Positions 34,590 to 44,015 are shown, counted from the stretch's first letter. The stretch: 64,000 nt of DNA from Pseudomonadales bacterium (GCA_024234395.1 JACKOH010000001.1:1631001-1695000); one strand, 5' to 3'. Program-made: numbers and translations. Notes: generated from the letters alone by a model not told the origin.

Positions 34590-36722
34590 GTGACGCAGTT
34601 ATATAATCAGATAATTCAGCAGGTTAGAGATACAGCAGCAACGACCTTGGCGGAGTTGGCTGACAATGCTTTGCGTCATGCGTCGCTGGTTCTCAATCAG
34701 CAGCACAAGTTCACTGGTGACGATGAAAAACTGATTCGGGAACGTGCTAACGTCATCAGCCGTTTCACTAAGCAGATAACATTCAGATTTGACAAGATTC
34801 TGGATGGGGGGCTGCACCGGCACCGGGAGGGTCCGGATTTCAGTGGCCTCAGTCTCATGGAAACCGATGTGCAGGATGCAAATATCGCTCTCGAAGGTAT
34901 GGCGGTGCATGCCAGAAACACACATACCAATGAATTGCTTCGATTCGCGGTCCGCGTCAATGCCCAATTTTTTTCAGCACAGCTGGACGAATCCAATAAC
35001 CCTCTTGATCCAGCCATAATTGCGGACGCCTTCAAGAATGCGTTAAGTCCGGTAGGGCTGAGCGCCGCTGCTTTGACTGATGTCTATCGTCAGTTCAATT
35101 TACATCTTTTTCATAAGCTGGAAGCAGTCCTGGGAACTGCCAATCAGATTGTAGCGAGTACCGGTCTCAGGCCAACCCTCGAGAACCTGGGACGAACCAA
35201 GAAAGCAATTGCCAACCGGCGCATTGAACCGAGGTCCAGGCTTGATGCCAATACCAGGGCATTCCGTGTAACGGAACAAATTCCTGAAAGGGATGAAAGT
35301 GCGAGTCGGCCACTCCTGGATATCGTAGTTGGTTACCTTCGTCGATGCGACGCAGCAGGGCTTGCTTCGGTGACAGTGCCGGATAGTCAATCAGCAAATC
35401 AGACAACTCAGGTTCTGGATCGAAAGCAACTGGCGCAGATGCTTGCCGCCCGAACCGCTCCAGAGGACGCCTTCGCTGATTCGGAGCAGTTTTCGTCGCT
35501 TTCCAGTGTTGCCGAACGCGTCAAGGAAATCTTGAATTCTGACTCCACCGCGGACCAACAGTTGCGTTTGAATCAACGTTGTTCGGATATTGTCTCACTC
35601 GTCAGTCTGTTGTTCACGGCCGTCAGCAGGGACGAAATCCTGGCTGATACACCACGTGCGTTGCTGACACAGACCTGGCTGACGGTTCTGCAGGTGGCGC
35701 TTGCCGGTCCTGGATTTTTTGACAATGCTGGGCACCCGATCCGGGCATTGCTCAATGAATTTGCTGCGGCAAGTATCGGCTGGACTCCCGAGGATCAGTT
35801 GCAGGATGAGCCGGTGTACCAGCGAGCCCGCGAGACAATTCTGAAAGTAACGAACAACTTTCAAGGCGACCTTCGCCGGGTTGATGCGCTGGTGCAGGAT
35901 TTTCTGGCCTTTAAGAGACAACAGGTGAAAGAGAAGTCGGGGACTCCCAGCCATCTGCTCAGTTCAACTGAAAGCAAGCAGAGGCTGAGAGATCTGCACA
36001 GCTATGCTCTACGCAAAATAGCAGAACGAATCCCTGATCAGAGCACTCCGCCATTGGTTAGAGACATCCTGGAGAAATACTATAGCGTGTTTCTGGTTAA
36101 AGTGCTGCGTCGGGATGGTCCGGGAGGAGAAATTTGGAAGCCGGTAATGGATACCCTGGACGTCCTGCTTTGGAGCGTGACGCCGGGGAAGACCGGTGAG
36201 GATGCCAAACGATTTGGCCGTGTGAGAGAAAGATTGATGGCGAACCTGGCCAATGCCCTTAAAATTGCCGGGATGGAGCGGCAGCAGTCCGACCGCGTGC
36301 TCAAGGAGTTGAAGGAACTGCAACAGCAATGTTTTTCCCAAAGACTGCCAGCAAGCGCGGCGACGGCAATGGCAAAGGAATCGCCGATCCGGCAGAGTTC
36401 TAAAGAAGTAAAAGTATCTGTTTCACTGGATAACACTTCCGGTTTAGAACCCCAGCTCGAAGTGGTTAAGAATCTGGCTATAGGGGTCTGGCTGGAGTTT
36501 GATGTCCATGAGAATCAACCTATAAGATGTACGCTTGCATCCCGAATTCCAAGTATCAATCGGTTAATCTTTGTGAATCGTAAGGGCGTCAAGGTGATCG
36601 ATAGAACTGAGCAGGAAGTGGCGGTGGAGCTGTTGAATCAATCCGCCCGGTTAATTGATGCCGGGCGCTTAATGGACCGCTCGTTTGAAGCTGTTATTGC
36701 CGAACTGCGCAGCCTTGGATAA
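34590..36722 (+). CDS. DUF1631 family protein with C-terminal PilZ-like region
   Basis: 710 aa, GTG start without a clear ribosome-binding site. The long helical body (MTQLYNQIIQQVRDTAATTL...) and the C-terminal segment (NLAIGVWLEFDVHENQPIRCTLASRIPSINRLIFVNRKG) match DUF1631, a family of large cytoplasmic proteins in gammaproteobacteria. The C-terminal part resembles PilZ-like domains, but the RxxxR c-di-GMP motif is not clearly present. It is a single gene with long gaps on each side. No role can be stated. Confidence 0.75.
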   Translation: MTQLYNQIIQQVRDTAATTLAELADNALRHASLVLNQQHKFTGDDEKLIRERANVISRFTKQITFRFDKILDGGLHRHREGPDFSGLSLMETDVQDANIALEGMAVHARNTHTNELLRFAVRVNAQFFSAQLDESNNPLDPAIIADAFKNALSPVGLSAAALTDVYRQFNLHLFHKLEAVLGTANQIVASTGLRPTLENLGRTKKAIANRRIEPRSRLDANTRAFRVTEQIPERDESASRPLLDIVVGYLRRCDAAGLASVTVPDSQSANQTTQVLDRKQLAQMLAARTAPEDAFADSEQFSSLSSVAERVKEILNSDSTADQQLRLNQRCSDIVSLVSLLFTAVSRDEILADTPRALLTQTWLTVLQVALAGPGFFDNAGHPIRALLNEFAAASIGWTPEDQLQDEPVYQRARETILKVTNNFQGDLRRVDALVQDFLAFKRQQVKEKSGTPSHLLSSTESKQRLRDLHSYALRKIAERIPDQSTPPLVRDILEKYYSVFLVKVLRRDGPGGEIWKPVMDTLDVLLWSVTPGKTGEDAKRFGRVRERLMANLANALKIAGMERQQSDRVLKELKELQQQCFSQRLPASAATAMAKESPIRQSSKEVKVSVSLDNTSGLEPQLEVVKNLAIGVWLEFDVHENQPIRCTLASRIPSINRLIFVNRKGVKVIDRTEQEVAVELLNQSARLIDAGRLMDRSFEAVIAELRSLG

Positions 36723-36843
36723 CTGGACTGATTTCGGTAGTCGCTGCTCCCGCAGGCTCGTCCGAGCACTGATCCACCTTATCGCTGGACAATAAATTAT
36801 AACGGAGATACCTTAAGAAACCTCTGATTCCCATGGTATTCGC

Positions 36844-37935
36844 ATGCGTATTCAAAGATCATTGGTTTTTGGACTGACGATCTTTACCCTGGCACTGGCA
36901 TCTTGCGACAGGGTGGAGAGCGATTCTGCCGATATGACTCAACCCGCGACAGGTCCGGCAGGTTTCTGGGAGAACCGTTACCAGGACGCTATCGGTCAGT
37001 CCTATCTTAACGTCATGGAACAGCGCGATGACGGTAGCTACGCAACTTTTATGCAGGATTCCACACCGGACGACCATGGCCGCTACAGCCTGGCAGGCGG
37101 AGTCCTGCGCTTACAAAGCGAAGTCGATCCCCGTTACAGCAGAAGCCTGCCCTATCAGTGGGATGGCGACACTCTTAAATTATCAGTGGAGCCGTTTCCC
37201 GGAGCCGGCTTCATCACCGTAACGGTTGAGTGGCAGCGGTCAGCTGCGCTGCCGGCCTTCGAGACTTTCAACAGCAATGGTGATGAGTTACCCGTTGATC
37301 TGCCGGGACTTGTGGCTTCCGCGTTGGTGTCGCACGCGCTGGCCTGGCACGAAGACGCGTTGCCGGTCAGTCTTGATATCAGAATATCCCCTCCGGGTCG
37401 GCGCACCCGGCTCACTCTGGAATTCTTCTCCCCATCAACGGTTGAAGGCCTGCGTCTTGATCTCTACAAATATGTTTTTTCCAGCAGAGTGATTGACGGT
37501 TCCCGGATGCGACAACAACCCTTGCCAGCAGGCTTTGTCGACCTGTCCGACATACTCAGGATCGCCGAATCCCAAGGACTCTCGGGCCGCTTTCAGCGCG
37601 CCGATCTCAGAACTTATGTTAACGCCGGCCCGGCCTGGATGATTCTTCCTCAGGGCCCGCGCGGTGCCACCTATTCGGCTATCAGCGGCGAGCGCATCGA
37701 AGGAGACGTTACCGGCTATATCAGCCAATATGAGGCGGATTGGACAAGAAATGCCGAAATCTGGCGTCAGGTTTTTGAACGGTATGCCAGCTGCCCGGCT
37801 GGTCAGGCACGCGATCGCCTGTTCGGCGGTGGGTGCATGAATGCAAGAACTTCCGGAGTCTGCGCGGAATGGGGTGGCCGCTGGGTAAAGCAGGGCCCCA
37901 ATCTGGATGATGGATATTGCACGCGATGGAATTGA
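36844..37935 (+). CDS. Putative lipoprotein of unknown function
   Basis: 363 aa. The lipobox is LASC (residues ~18-21: TLALASCDRVES). The mature protein begins with a beta-rich domain of about 100 residues (GFWENRYQDAIGQSYLNVMEQRDDG), and near the C-terminus three cysteines are spaced in CPAGQARDRLFGGGCMNARTSGVC. I do not recognise a family. It lies alone, 121 bp after the DUF1631 gene, with AT-rich DNA before it. Confidence 0.6.
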   Translation: MRIQRSLVFGLTIFTLALASCDRVESDSADMTQPATGPAGFWENRYQDAIGQSYLNVMEQRDDGSYATFMQDSTPDDHGRYSLAGGVLRLQSEVDPRYSRSLPYQWDGDTLKLSVEPFPGAGFITVTVEWQRSAALPAFETFNSNGDELPVDLPGLVASALVSHALAWHEDALPVSLDIRISPPGRRTRLTLEFFSPSTVEGLRLDLYKYVFSSRVIDGSRMRQQPLPAGFVDLSDILRIAESQGLSGRFQRADLRTYVNAGPAWMILPQGPRGATYSAISGERIEGDVTGYISQYEADWTRNAEIWRQVFERYASCPAGQARDRLFGGGCMNARTSGVCAEWGGRWVKQGPNLDDGYCTRWN

Positions 37936-38122
37936 CCTGCTGTACGCCAGCATAATGCCGGCACCCTGTCTGTTCCCTGGTGCTTTATGTGTCAGTGCAG
38001 GGTAACAGTCCTGCAGGAACGCAATCTGACCACATTGCAGGCTGGGAGGCGGCCCTGAAAGTAACCCTCTCCGACAGCTCTATTCTCTGTCAGCACAATT
38101 GTCATGTTGCAAGGGACGTAGT

Positions 38123-38551
38123 ATGGAGAGACTGATTCGGATAGGGTTTGCCGTTCTGTTATTGTCGGTTGCTGCCTGTGGTGAGCGTTCGGCTGCTACG
38201 TTATCAACCCCGCCTGGCATTGAGTCGGAAACGCAGGTTGCACCGAATGACGCGCCAGCTCTTATCGATTATCTTGATTTGCCCACCGATGCGCTCACCT
38301 CCGACAGGATTGCCTGGCAACAGGCATTGGATACCGCTCGCAACCAGATGCTGTCCGATACGGCAGGTGGGGCTGAATACCTGGTTAATATTCCCAATGG
38401 CTGGTTCAATGCCGATGAGAACGTGTTTGTCTATGTATGGAGACGTCAGGACGACCGTCGGATCACTACCGGGACTCCCGATCAGGGCTACCTGGTAGTG
38501 GTCGCTGCGTCAGATGGCAATATTCTGGCCGCGGGTCCTTTTCAACGTTGA
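38123..38551 (+). CDS. Small putative lipoprotein of unknown function
   Basis: 142 aa from the ATG at 38123, with AAGGGA about 6 nt upstream. Lipobox VAAC at residues ~16-19 (LLLSVAACGERS). The mature part contains ALIDYLDLPTDALTSDRIAWQQALDTARNQ and EYLVNIPNGWFNADENVFVYVWRRQDDRR. No domain recognised. It converges with the cytochrome c gene, 74 bp apart. Confidence 0.55.
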   Translation: MERLIRIGFAVLLLSVAACGERSAATLSTPPGIESETQVAPNDAPALIDYLDLPTDALTSDRIAWQQALDTARNQMLSDTAGGAEYLVNIPNGWFNADENVFVYVWRRQDDRRITTGTPDQGYLVVVAASDGNILAAGPFQR

Positions 38552-38625
38552 ACCCGGCGCCTGGCAGGTCAAGGGTGCCGGAGCTTCTGGAAAACGTAAA
38601 ATAGCTCGGCCCTCTACAAGGGCGG

Positions 38626-39015
38626 TCAGTGTTTGCCGGGTGCCAGGGGTACGCCTTCCCGTTCCTTGTGGATATAGGCCTGCAGGGCGATCATGTCCGG
38701 GTCATCGGCGGCCAGCTCCTCGCCTTCCAGGGGATTGCGGATACACCAGTTGATCATCTCCCACAGCATGGCCACCCGGCCCAGCTGCTTCTGGAACTTG
38801 GGATAGGTTTCCGGGTGGGTGTTCGCGCCGTTTGGGTGGCACTGGGCGCAGACAACTTTATTGCTGCCCAGCGCGGGATCGGTGAACAGTTGCCGGCCTC
38901 TGGCGGCGACCTGCTCATACTGCTGTTGCCAGCGTTCCAGGTCCGCTGCCGTGAATTCATCGCCCATGACCAGGCCGGATGCCAGCAATGCCATTCCGAT
39001 TAATAGAATTTTCAT
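38626..39015 (-). CDS. Small secreted c-type cytochrome
   Basis: 129 aa from the ATG at 39015 (AAGGGGA ~6 nt upstream; a longer frame overlaps the phosphoesterase gene). Sec signal peptide MKILLIGMALLASGLVMGDEF, one heme-binding CAQCH, then THPETYPKFQKQLGRVAML with a methionine likely to be the distal ligand. It is the third gene after a di-heme peroxidase and a phosphoesterase, 16 bp from the latter. Likely an electron carrier for that set. Confidence 0.8.
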   Translation of the reverse strand: MKILLIGMALLASGLVMGDEFTAADLERWQQQYEQVAARGRQLFTDPALGSNKVVCAQCHPNGANTHPETYPKFQKQLGRVAMLWEMINWCIRNPLEGEELAADDPDMIALQAYIHKEREGVPLAPGKH

Positions 39016-39031
39016 TACAGTTCCCCTTGCT

Positions 39032-40102
39032 CTAGTAGTGATTCTGCGGCGGTACGCGGAGTGCTGGAGCCTGGTAGGAGGTGTCCTCCGGCCGCCCACT
39101 GGCTCCGTTCCATGACACGGTGCGATTGCTGTTGTCGTACAGGGTGTATTCCAGATCCACCCGGCCGGTGTGGACATTGATCAACTGCCAGCCGGTTGCG
39201 TCTCTGGCCGAAAACGGATCGGCGCGATTCATGGGCACGGTCATGACCGGTACGTGGCTGCCCGATTTGGCGTAGCTGGAAGGGTACGGCCAGGGCCAGG
39301 CAGTCGCCATCACCGAGTTGAAGGCGATGTTGCCGATCTGGTTGTACTGAATCTGGTGTACGTGGCCATAGATGACATTGACCCTGTCGAAAGGTGCCAG
39401 AATGGCCTGCACCTGGTCGGCATCGTCGGTCCAGAAGTTCCAGCCCTTGTAGATTTTCTGAATCGGTGAGTGGGAAAACACCACCACGGGAGTGTCTCTG
39501 GAGATATTCTGCAGGTCTGCTGCCAGCCAGCGGCGCTGGGCTTCGCCTACCATAAATGGCGACCCGTTGGGATTGTCCAGGCCGGCCATTTCGCTCATGC
39601 GGCGTTCCGCTGACTCCCAGCGGTTGAAAGTCCAGTCGTCGAAGGTCAGGATGCTGTTCAGCACCACGAAGTGCACGCCTTTGTGATCGAAACTGTAATA
39701 GTGCTCGCCGAACAGCTGACGCCAGTAGTCGCCAAGATCCAGGTAATAGTCGTGTTCCCCCAGAACTCCGCGCAGTGGCAGACCGTTAAGTCCGGACAGG
39801 ATTTCGAAACCGTGGTCCAGTTCTTCGCGGGTACCCAGTTGTGCCAGGTCACCTCCGAACATGACGAAGTCCGGTTTCGGATTCATCAGGTTGGTTTCGG
39901 CCACTGCGCTGATCAGGCCGCGATCGAAGTTTCTGACGAAGCGGTTGCCTTCGATGTGTTGAATGTGGGAATCGGAAATATAGGCGAAGGTAAAATCTGC
40001 GGATTCCTGGGCGCCGGCGATACGGATCAGGCTGACCGGCAGGACTCCGGCAATCGCCGTGGTGGTGGCACGCCTGATGAAGTTTCTGCGCTTCATGGTC
40101 AT
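39032..40102 (-). CDS. Tat-exported metallophosphoesterase
   Basis: 356 aa. The N-terminus is a twin-arginine signal (MKRRNFIRRATTTAIAGVLPVSL). Calcineurin-like metal ligands are visible: ISDSHIQH, GGDLAQLGTREE, GEHDYYLDLGD, SHSPIQKIYKG and GHVHQIQ. This family hydrolyses phosphate mono- or diesters in the periplasm. The start overlaps the peroxidase stop by 4 bp (ATGA), which implies translational coupling. A Tat phosphoesterase between a di-heme peroxidase and a cytochrome is an unusual combination. Confidence 0.85.
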   Translation of the reverse strand: MTMKRRNFIRRATTTAIAGVLPVSLIRIAGAQESADFTFAYISDSHIQHIEGNRFVRNFDRGLISAVAETNLMNPKPDFVMFGGDLAQLGTREELDHGFEILSGLNGLPLRGVLGEHDYYLDLGDYWRQLFGEHYYSFDHKGVHFVVLNSILTFDDWTFNRWESAERRMSEMAGLDNPNGSPFMVGEAQRRWLAADLQNISRDTPVVVFSHSPIQKIYKGWNFWTDDADQVQAILAPFDRVNVIYGHVHQIQYNQIGNIAFNSVMATAWPWPYPSSYAKSGSHVPVMTVPMNRADPFSARDATGWQLINVHTGRVDLEYTLYDNSNRTVSWNGASGRPEDTSYQAPALRVPPQNHY

Positions 40103-41208
40103 TCCTGGTTACCTCCACGGACATATTGCGGACTGGTCAGGGCTTTCATAAACGCTTCCAGGTCGTTCATCTGCTGCTCGGTCAGGTTCAGTGGCCGGAT
40201 TCCGCCGCTGAGATAGGGATTGACCACATCGTTGGGGTGGGTTACCCCGCCGTTATTGTAGTGTTCGATCACGTCGCGCAACGTCTCAAGACTGCCGTCG
40301 TGCATGTAAGGTCCCGTGACGTCGACATTACGCAGGGTAGGGGTTTTGAAGGCACCCATATCCGCGACATCGTCAGAGATGGCAAAGCGGCCAAGATGTG
40401 AGGTGTCCTCGTCGGTGAGCACTGCCACGTCGACGTCGGTGCCCCTCTGTTTGGCCAGCATGAAGGCGGAGGACAACTCGGGCACCCGGCCTGCCATGTC
40501 GTTGATTCCAATGCCGATATTGTGGAATCTGTGATCGGTAAACAGGGCATGATCCTGTTCGATGGTGTGACAGGAGACGCAGCGACCGTCCTTGAGAAAT
40601 ACGTCGAATCCCCGTTTGGCCGCGTCGCTCATTGCGGTATCGTCCCCGCCAAAATAAAAGCGATCGAACGGACTGTCGCCGGAAACAAGGGTGCGCTCGA
40701 AGGCGGCGATCGCCATTTTCACGTGTTCCATGGTGATTGCAGTCGCATCGATATGGAATACGTGGTCAAATTGCTGCCGGTAATCCGGGTCGTTGCGTAC
40801 GACCAGCAGAATCGGCTGGTGATTGGGCAGACCCATTTCCACCGGATTGACGAAAGGATGCTGGGCCTGGTCTTCCAGGTCTGGAGAGCGACCGTCCCAG
40901 AACTGGGTCTTGTTGTAAGCGGCATTGATCACGGTCGGGGCATTGCGGGAGCCGGCCAGATCGCGAATACCGAGCGAAACGCGCAACGGGTAATCGGCAA
41001 AGGCCTTTTCCGCGTCGTGGCAGGTGGAGCAACTGATCTGCGCAGTGGAACTGAAGCGCACATCGTTGAACAGACGCTCGCCCAGTTCGATTTTTTCATC
41101 GCTCATGGGGTTGTCGGCGGGGATGGGTAGCGCCGGTAGCCCCAGCGGTTGCGCGTGCAGCTGGAAAGCAGCCAGCAGGCAGAAACCCAGCAGCGAGACT
41201 CTCTTCAT
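40099..41208 (-). CDS. Di-heme cytochrome c peroxidase/MauG-family protein
   Basis: 369 aa from the ATG at 41208, with GAGGAG 7 nt upstream; a further in-frame ATG lies 24 bp earlier but has a poorer site. Sec signal MKRVSLLGFCLLAAFQLHAQ. Two heme motifs are visible: CSTCHDAEKAFAD and CVSCHTIEQDHALFTD. Conserved segments LPDNPMS-like NPMSDEKIELGERLF and GSRNAPTVINAAYNKTQFWDGR support the family. Members either reduce H2O2 or oxidise protein side chains (MauG); which applies here cannot be told. First gene of a three-gene operon. Confidence 0.88.
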   Translation of the reverse strand: MKRVSLLGFCLLAAFQLHAQPLGLPALPIPADNPMSDEKIELGERLFNDVRFSSTAQISCSTCHDAEKAFADYPLRVSLGIRDLAGSRNAPTVINAAYNKTQFWDGRSPDLEDQAQHPFVNPVEMGLPNHQPILLVVRNDPDYRQQFDHVFHIDATAITMEHVKMAIAAFERTLVSGDSPFDRFYFGGDDTAMSDAAKRGFDVFLKDGRCVSCHTIEQDHALFTDHRFHNIGIGINDMAGRVPELSSAFMLAKQRGTDVDVAVLTDEDTSHLGRFAISDDVADMGAFKTPTLRNVDVTGPYMHDGSLETLRDVIEHYNNGGVTHPNDVVNPYLSGGIRPLNLTEQQMNDLEAFMKALTSPQYVRGGNQE

Positions 41209-41457
41209 GGAACTGCTCCTCTTTTTTGTCATTTTCTCTGTTATGTTCTGCTGATGGTCGCTCCAGCCCCGGATTGACGACTGGCGGGACCGGGGGTGAC
41301 AGGGGGCAGGGCTGAATCCTGAGTATCCTTGTAGACGGTACGGGTTTTGAGCGGGCCGGTAAAATTGAATAATTCGATCAGGCTGGTCGAGTCAATCGAA
41401 AGTTTCTGTGACGCGAGAGCAGATTGCCCTTACCGGACTGCCGGATCTCTTGAGCCA

Positions 41458-41630
41458 TCAGCCGCCCAGGACCACCGCCAGGGGAATTTCGTAGCGTCCG
41501 GTGCCGATGCCGATCAAAACCAGATCGGCTTCCTGAGTGGCACTGAATTTGACAGAGTTCTCCGCTGCGCTGAAAGCCATGCCGGTGACACCGGCACAGG
41601 ATATCTCGCCAGGGGCGTCGAAATCGCCGC
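41458..41630 (-). pseudogene. Gene 3' remnant cut by the ISCR repeat
   Basis: About 57 codons in one open frame, ending YEIPLAVVLGG and stop. The upstream side is replaced by the direct repeat at 41631, so the true 5' part is missing. Codon use is like normal chromosomal genes of this window (GC-rich third positions). I do not recognise the protein. It marks one side of the insertion point of the second ISCR copy. The 41209-41457 stretch before it holds no gene that I can support. Confidence 0.45.
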
Positions 41631-41684
41631 CCCGTCGAATACCCTGCCCTATCGTGGCAGCTCCCCGATCGCAAGAGATCCAAT

Positions 41685-41771
41685 GCCGGAGTGGTGAAAT
41701 TGGTAGACACGTCGGACTCAAAATCCGATGCTAGCGATAGCGTGCCGGTTCAAGTCCGGCCTCCGGTACCA
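41685..41771 (+). tRNA. tRNA-Leu (anticodon CAA), copy 2
   Basis: Identical over 87 nt to the gene at 24240-24326, including CCA. All arms are intact, so it should be functional if transcribed. Only ~54 bp of the original upstream flank came with it, which may include little or none of the promoter. Confidence 0.95.
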
Positions 41772-41968
41772 GCCCTGCACCAATGCGAATACACCTTCTT
41801 GAGCTTTTATAAGACAGAGTAGCTGGCTTCGAACCAGAAACCTCTTCGCGCGCCAGCAGCTTCTTCGAGCCGACGGGCCGATGGCATCTACCAAGATGCT
41901 CTCGAATGCAGACACCGACAGAAATCGAACTATACTGACAGCAACACACGGTCGAAAAGGACTTCGAC

Positions 41969-43483
41969 TTGCCACTGCCAGCCACATTGCCAGGCGGGGT
42001 CCAGCCTGCTCTTTCTACCGCCACCGCACCACACTACCGGCGCCACCAGCCGGCGACCACGCTGCTGTACAGGATCGTCGAGCAGCACTACCCCGCCTTT
42101 CTCGCCCACCTGCAAGCAGAAGGCCGCTCCCTGCCCGACTATGTGCAGCAGGAGTTCACCGACTATCTCAAGTGCGGCCGCCTGGAACACGGCTTCCTGC
42201 GGTTGCGCTGCGAGAACTGCCATCACGAGAAACTGGTGGCCTTCTCCTGCAAGCGCCGGGGCTTCTGCCCCAGCTGCGGCACCCACCGAATGGTGGAAAG
42301 CGCTGCCCTGCTGGTGGACGAAGTGCTGCCGGCCAGGCCGATCCGCCAGTGGGTGTTGACCGTCCCGTTCCCACTGCGCTTTCTGTTTGCCGCCTACTCC
42401 GAACTGATGAGCCGGGTACTCGGTATCGTCACCAGAGCAATCTCCACCCACCTGGCCCACCAGGTAGGACTTCCAAGGACTGACGCCCACACCGGCGCCG
42501 TCACCCTGATCCAGCGTTTCGGCTCGGCCCTGAACCTGAATATCCACTTTCATATGCTGTTTCTGGATGGTGTCTATGTGCAGGACCCCAATGACCAATA
42601 CGGCTTCCGCCGAATCCCACCCCCGACGGTCGACCAACTCCACGACCTGCTGCATCGCATCAGTCAGCGGGTGGCCCGCTTCCTGGAGCGGCGCGGCATT
42701 CTGGAGCGCGATGAGGACAACAGCTACCTCACTCTGGATGGCCTGGAAGAAGATCCCCTCCAGGATATCCACTCTCACTCGGTCGCCTACCGGATCGCAG
42801 TAGGACCTCAGAAAGGTCGCCAGGTATTCACCCTGCAGACCATCCCGCCCAGACCCGATCTGCCATCGGGCGCCGACCGTGTGGCCAAACTGGCCGGCTT
42901 CAGTCTGCATGCCGGAGTCGCCGCCCGGGCCGATCAGCGCGACAAGGTCGAACGCCTGTGCCGCTACATTGCCAGGCCCGCTGTCTCCGAACAGCGCCTT
43001 TCGCTGACCCCCACCGGCAAAGTGCGTTACGAGCTGAAGACGCCGTTCAGAAACGGCATCACCCATGTGATCTTCGAGCCCCTGGACTTCATAGCGAGAT
43101 TGGCCGCCCTGGTCCCCAGACCCAGGGTGAACCAGACAAGATTTCATGGCGTGTTCGCCCCTAACAGCAAACACCGGGCCGCCATCACGCCCTCGGGCCG
43201 GGGCAAGGGCAATAACAAACACGCCATCCACCTCGATGACAAATCCCCTGCAGAACGCCATACCGCCATCACCTGGGCCCAGCGTCTCAAACGGGTGTTC
43301 CGGATCGACATAGAAACCTGCGAGAAGTGCCAGGGGCCAGTGCGCATCATTGCCTGTATTGAAGATCAGGAATTAATCCGGCGAATACTGGAACATTTGA
43401 AAAACAAGGAACCCGATGAGTCCCAGGTTCAATCACCACCCGGGCGGGCACCGCCGCAGATCGGCTTGTTTGATGCAACCTAA
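41969..43483 (+). CDS. ISCR/IS91-family rolling-circle transposase, copy 2
   Basis: 504 aa, intact, with the same TTG start and AAAAGG. Zinc cysteines, HFH (193-195) and Y333 are unchanged. Differences from copy 1 include T17 for A17, TAITWAQ for TAMTWAQ and PPGRAPP for PPGWAPP. The near identity implies a recent duplication. It is followed by the hairpin/ori end and then, ~290 bp on, by the Phd/Doc pair. Confidence 0.93.
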   Translation: MPLPATLPGGVQPALSTATAPHYRRHQPATTLLYRIVEQHYPAFLAHLQAEGRSLPDYVQQEFTDYLKCGRLEHGFLRLRCENCHHEKLVAFSCKRRGFCPSCGTHRMVESAALLVDEVLPARPIRQWVLTVPFPLRFLFAAYSELMSRVLGIVTRAISTHLAHQVGLPRTDAHTGAVTLIQRFGSALNLNIHFHMLFLDGVYVQDPNDQYGFRRIPPPTVDQLHDLLHRISQRVARFLERRGILERDEDNSYLTLDGLEEDPLQDIHSHSVAYRIAVGPQKGRQVFTLQTIPPRPDLPSGADRVAKLAGFSLHAGVAARADQRDKVERLCRYIARPAVSEQRLSLTPTGKVRYELKTPFRNGITHVIFEPLDFIARLAALVPRPRVNQTRFHGVFAPNSKHRAAITPSGRGKGNNKHAIHLDDKSPAERHTAITWAQRLKRVFRIDIETCEKCQGPVRIIACIEDQELIRRILEHLKNKEPDESQVQSPPGRAPPQIGLFDAT

Positions 43484-43776
43484 CTCAACAACAAAACAAC
43501 AGGAAGGAAAGACACAACAGTCTGCCAGGAACGGTGGCCAGATGACACTTGGCTGGTCATCGGCCTGAGTATTATTTAACCATGAATCTCCCCGCATTCC
43601 TTCCGGTTTGCGGATTAAACACAACTGATTCCCAGTGATTTCTGACCGATAATCAGGCTTGACCCCGTCCGACATTCACAAGACTGGACAAAGCACCGCT
43701 TCGCCACCGCTTCGCAGATACTTTTAATTCTTCCTAAAAGCCGCATCGAAAACCCTGACTGCTACAGGATTCTGTA

Positions 43777-44007
43777 ATGAAAACCATACAAGCTACTGAC
43801 GCCAAAAACCGATTTGGTGAATTGCTGGAAGAAGCCGCAAGTGAACCCGTGGTGATCCAGAAAAACGGCAGAGATGTCGCCGTGGTCATGTCGCGGGCGG
43901 AGTATGACAGACATTTCCAGACTGTCTCGAAGAAAGAATTGGTGCAGCAATATCACGAAGAAAGCATCAAGCAATTTGGCAAACTTTACAAAGTCCTCGC
44001 CAAATAG
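43777..44007 (+). CDS. phd: Phd/YefM-family antitoxin
   Basis: 76 aa. The family signature is visible: MKTIQATDAKNRFGELLEEA and EPVVIQKNGRDVAVVMSRAEYD. The N-terminal part binds DNA and the C-terminal part neutralises the toxin. It is directly followed (8 bp) by a Doc toxin gene. Its start lies 40 bp after the end of the ISCR tail, so the element abuts the likely promoter of the pair. Autorepression is typical of the family. Confidence 0.9.
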   Translation: MKTIQATDAKNRFGELLEEAASEPVVIQKNGRDVAVVMSRAEYDRHFQTVSKKELVQQYHEESIKQFGKLYKVLAK

Positions 44008-44015
44008 CACCGCCA

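Larger units (their letters stand above)
41631..43736 (+). repeat. Long direct repeat, copy 2 (tRNA-Leu plus ISCR-like element)
   Basis: Nearly identical to 24186-26282 at a constant offset of 17,445 bp up to ~43700, then one extra ccaccgcttcg-type unit before the shared tail. Left of 41631 the sequence is an unrelated gene remnant. Both copies point the same way, so recombination between them would delete or circularise ~17.4 kb. Confidence 0.9.

Noticed and set aside
24240..41771. Classical integrase-driven island at tRNA-Leu with att duplication
   Set aside because: No integrase gene is seen, and the whole tRNA with upstream flank is duplicated rather than its 3' end only, which fits rolling-circle capture instead.
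24186..43736. Possibility that the two repeats are an assembly duplication
   Set aside because: The flanks differ, several single-base and tail-length differences separate the copies, and two additional truncated fragments exist; a real duplication explains this better. Long reads would settle it.
43681..43736. Integron attC site near the Phd/Doc pair
   Set aside because: The tail lacks the paired RYYYAAC/GTTRRRY core sites and imperfect stem of an attC, and no integrase gene is present.
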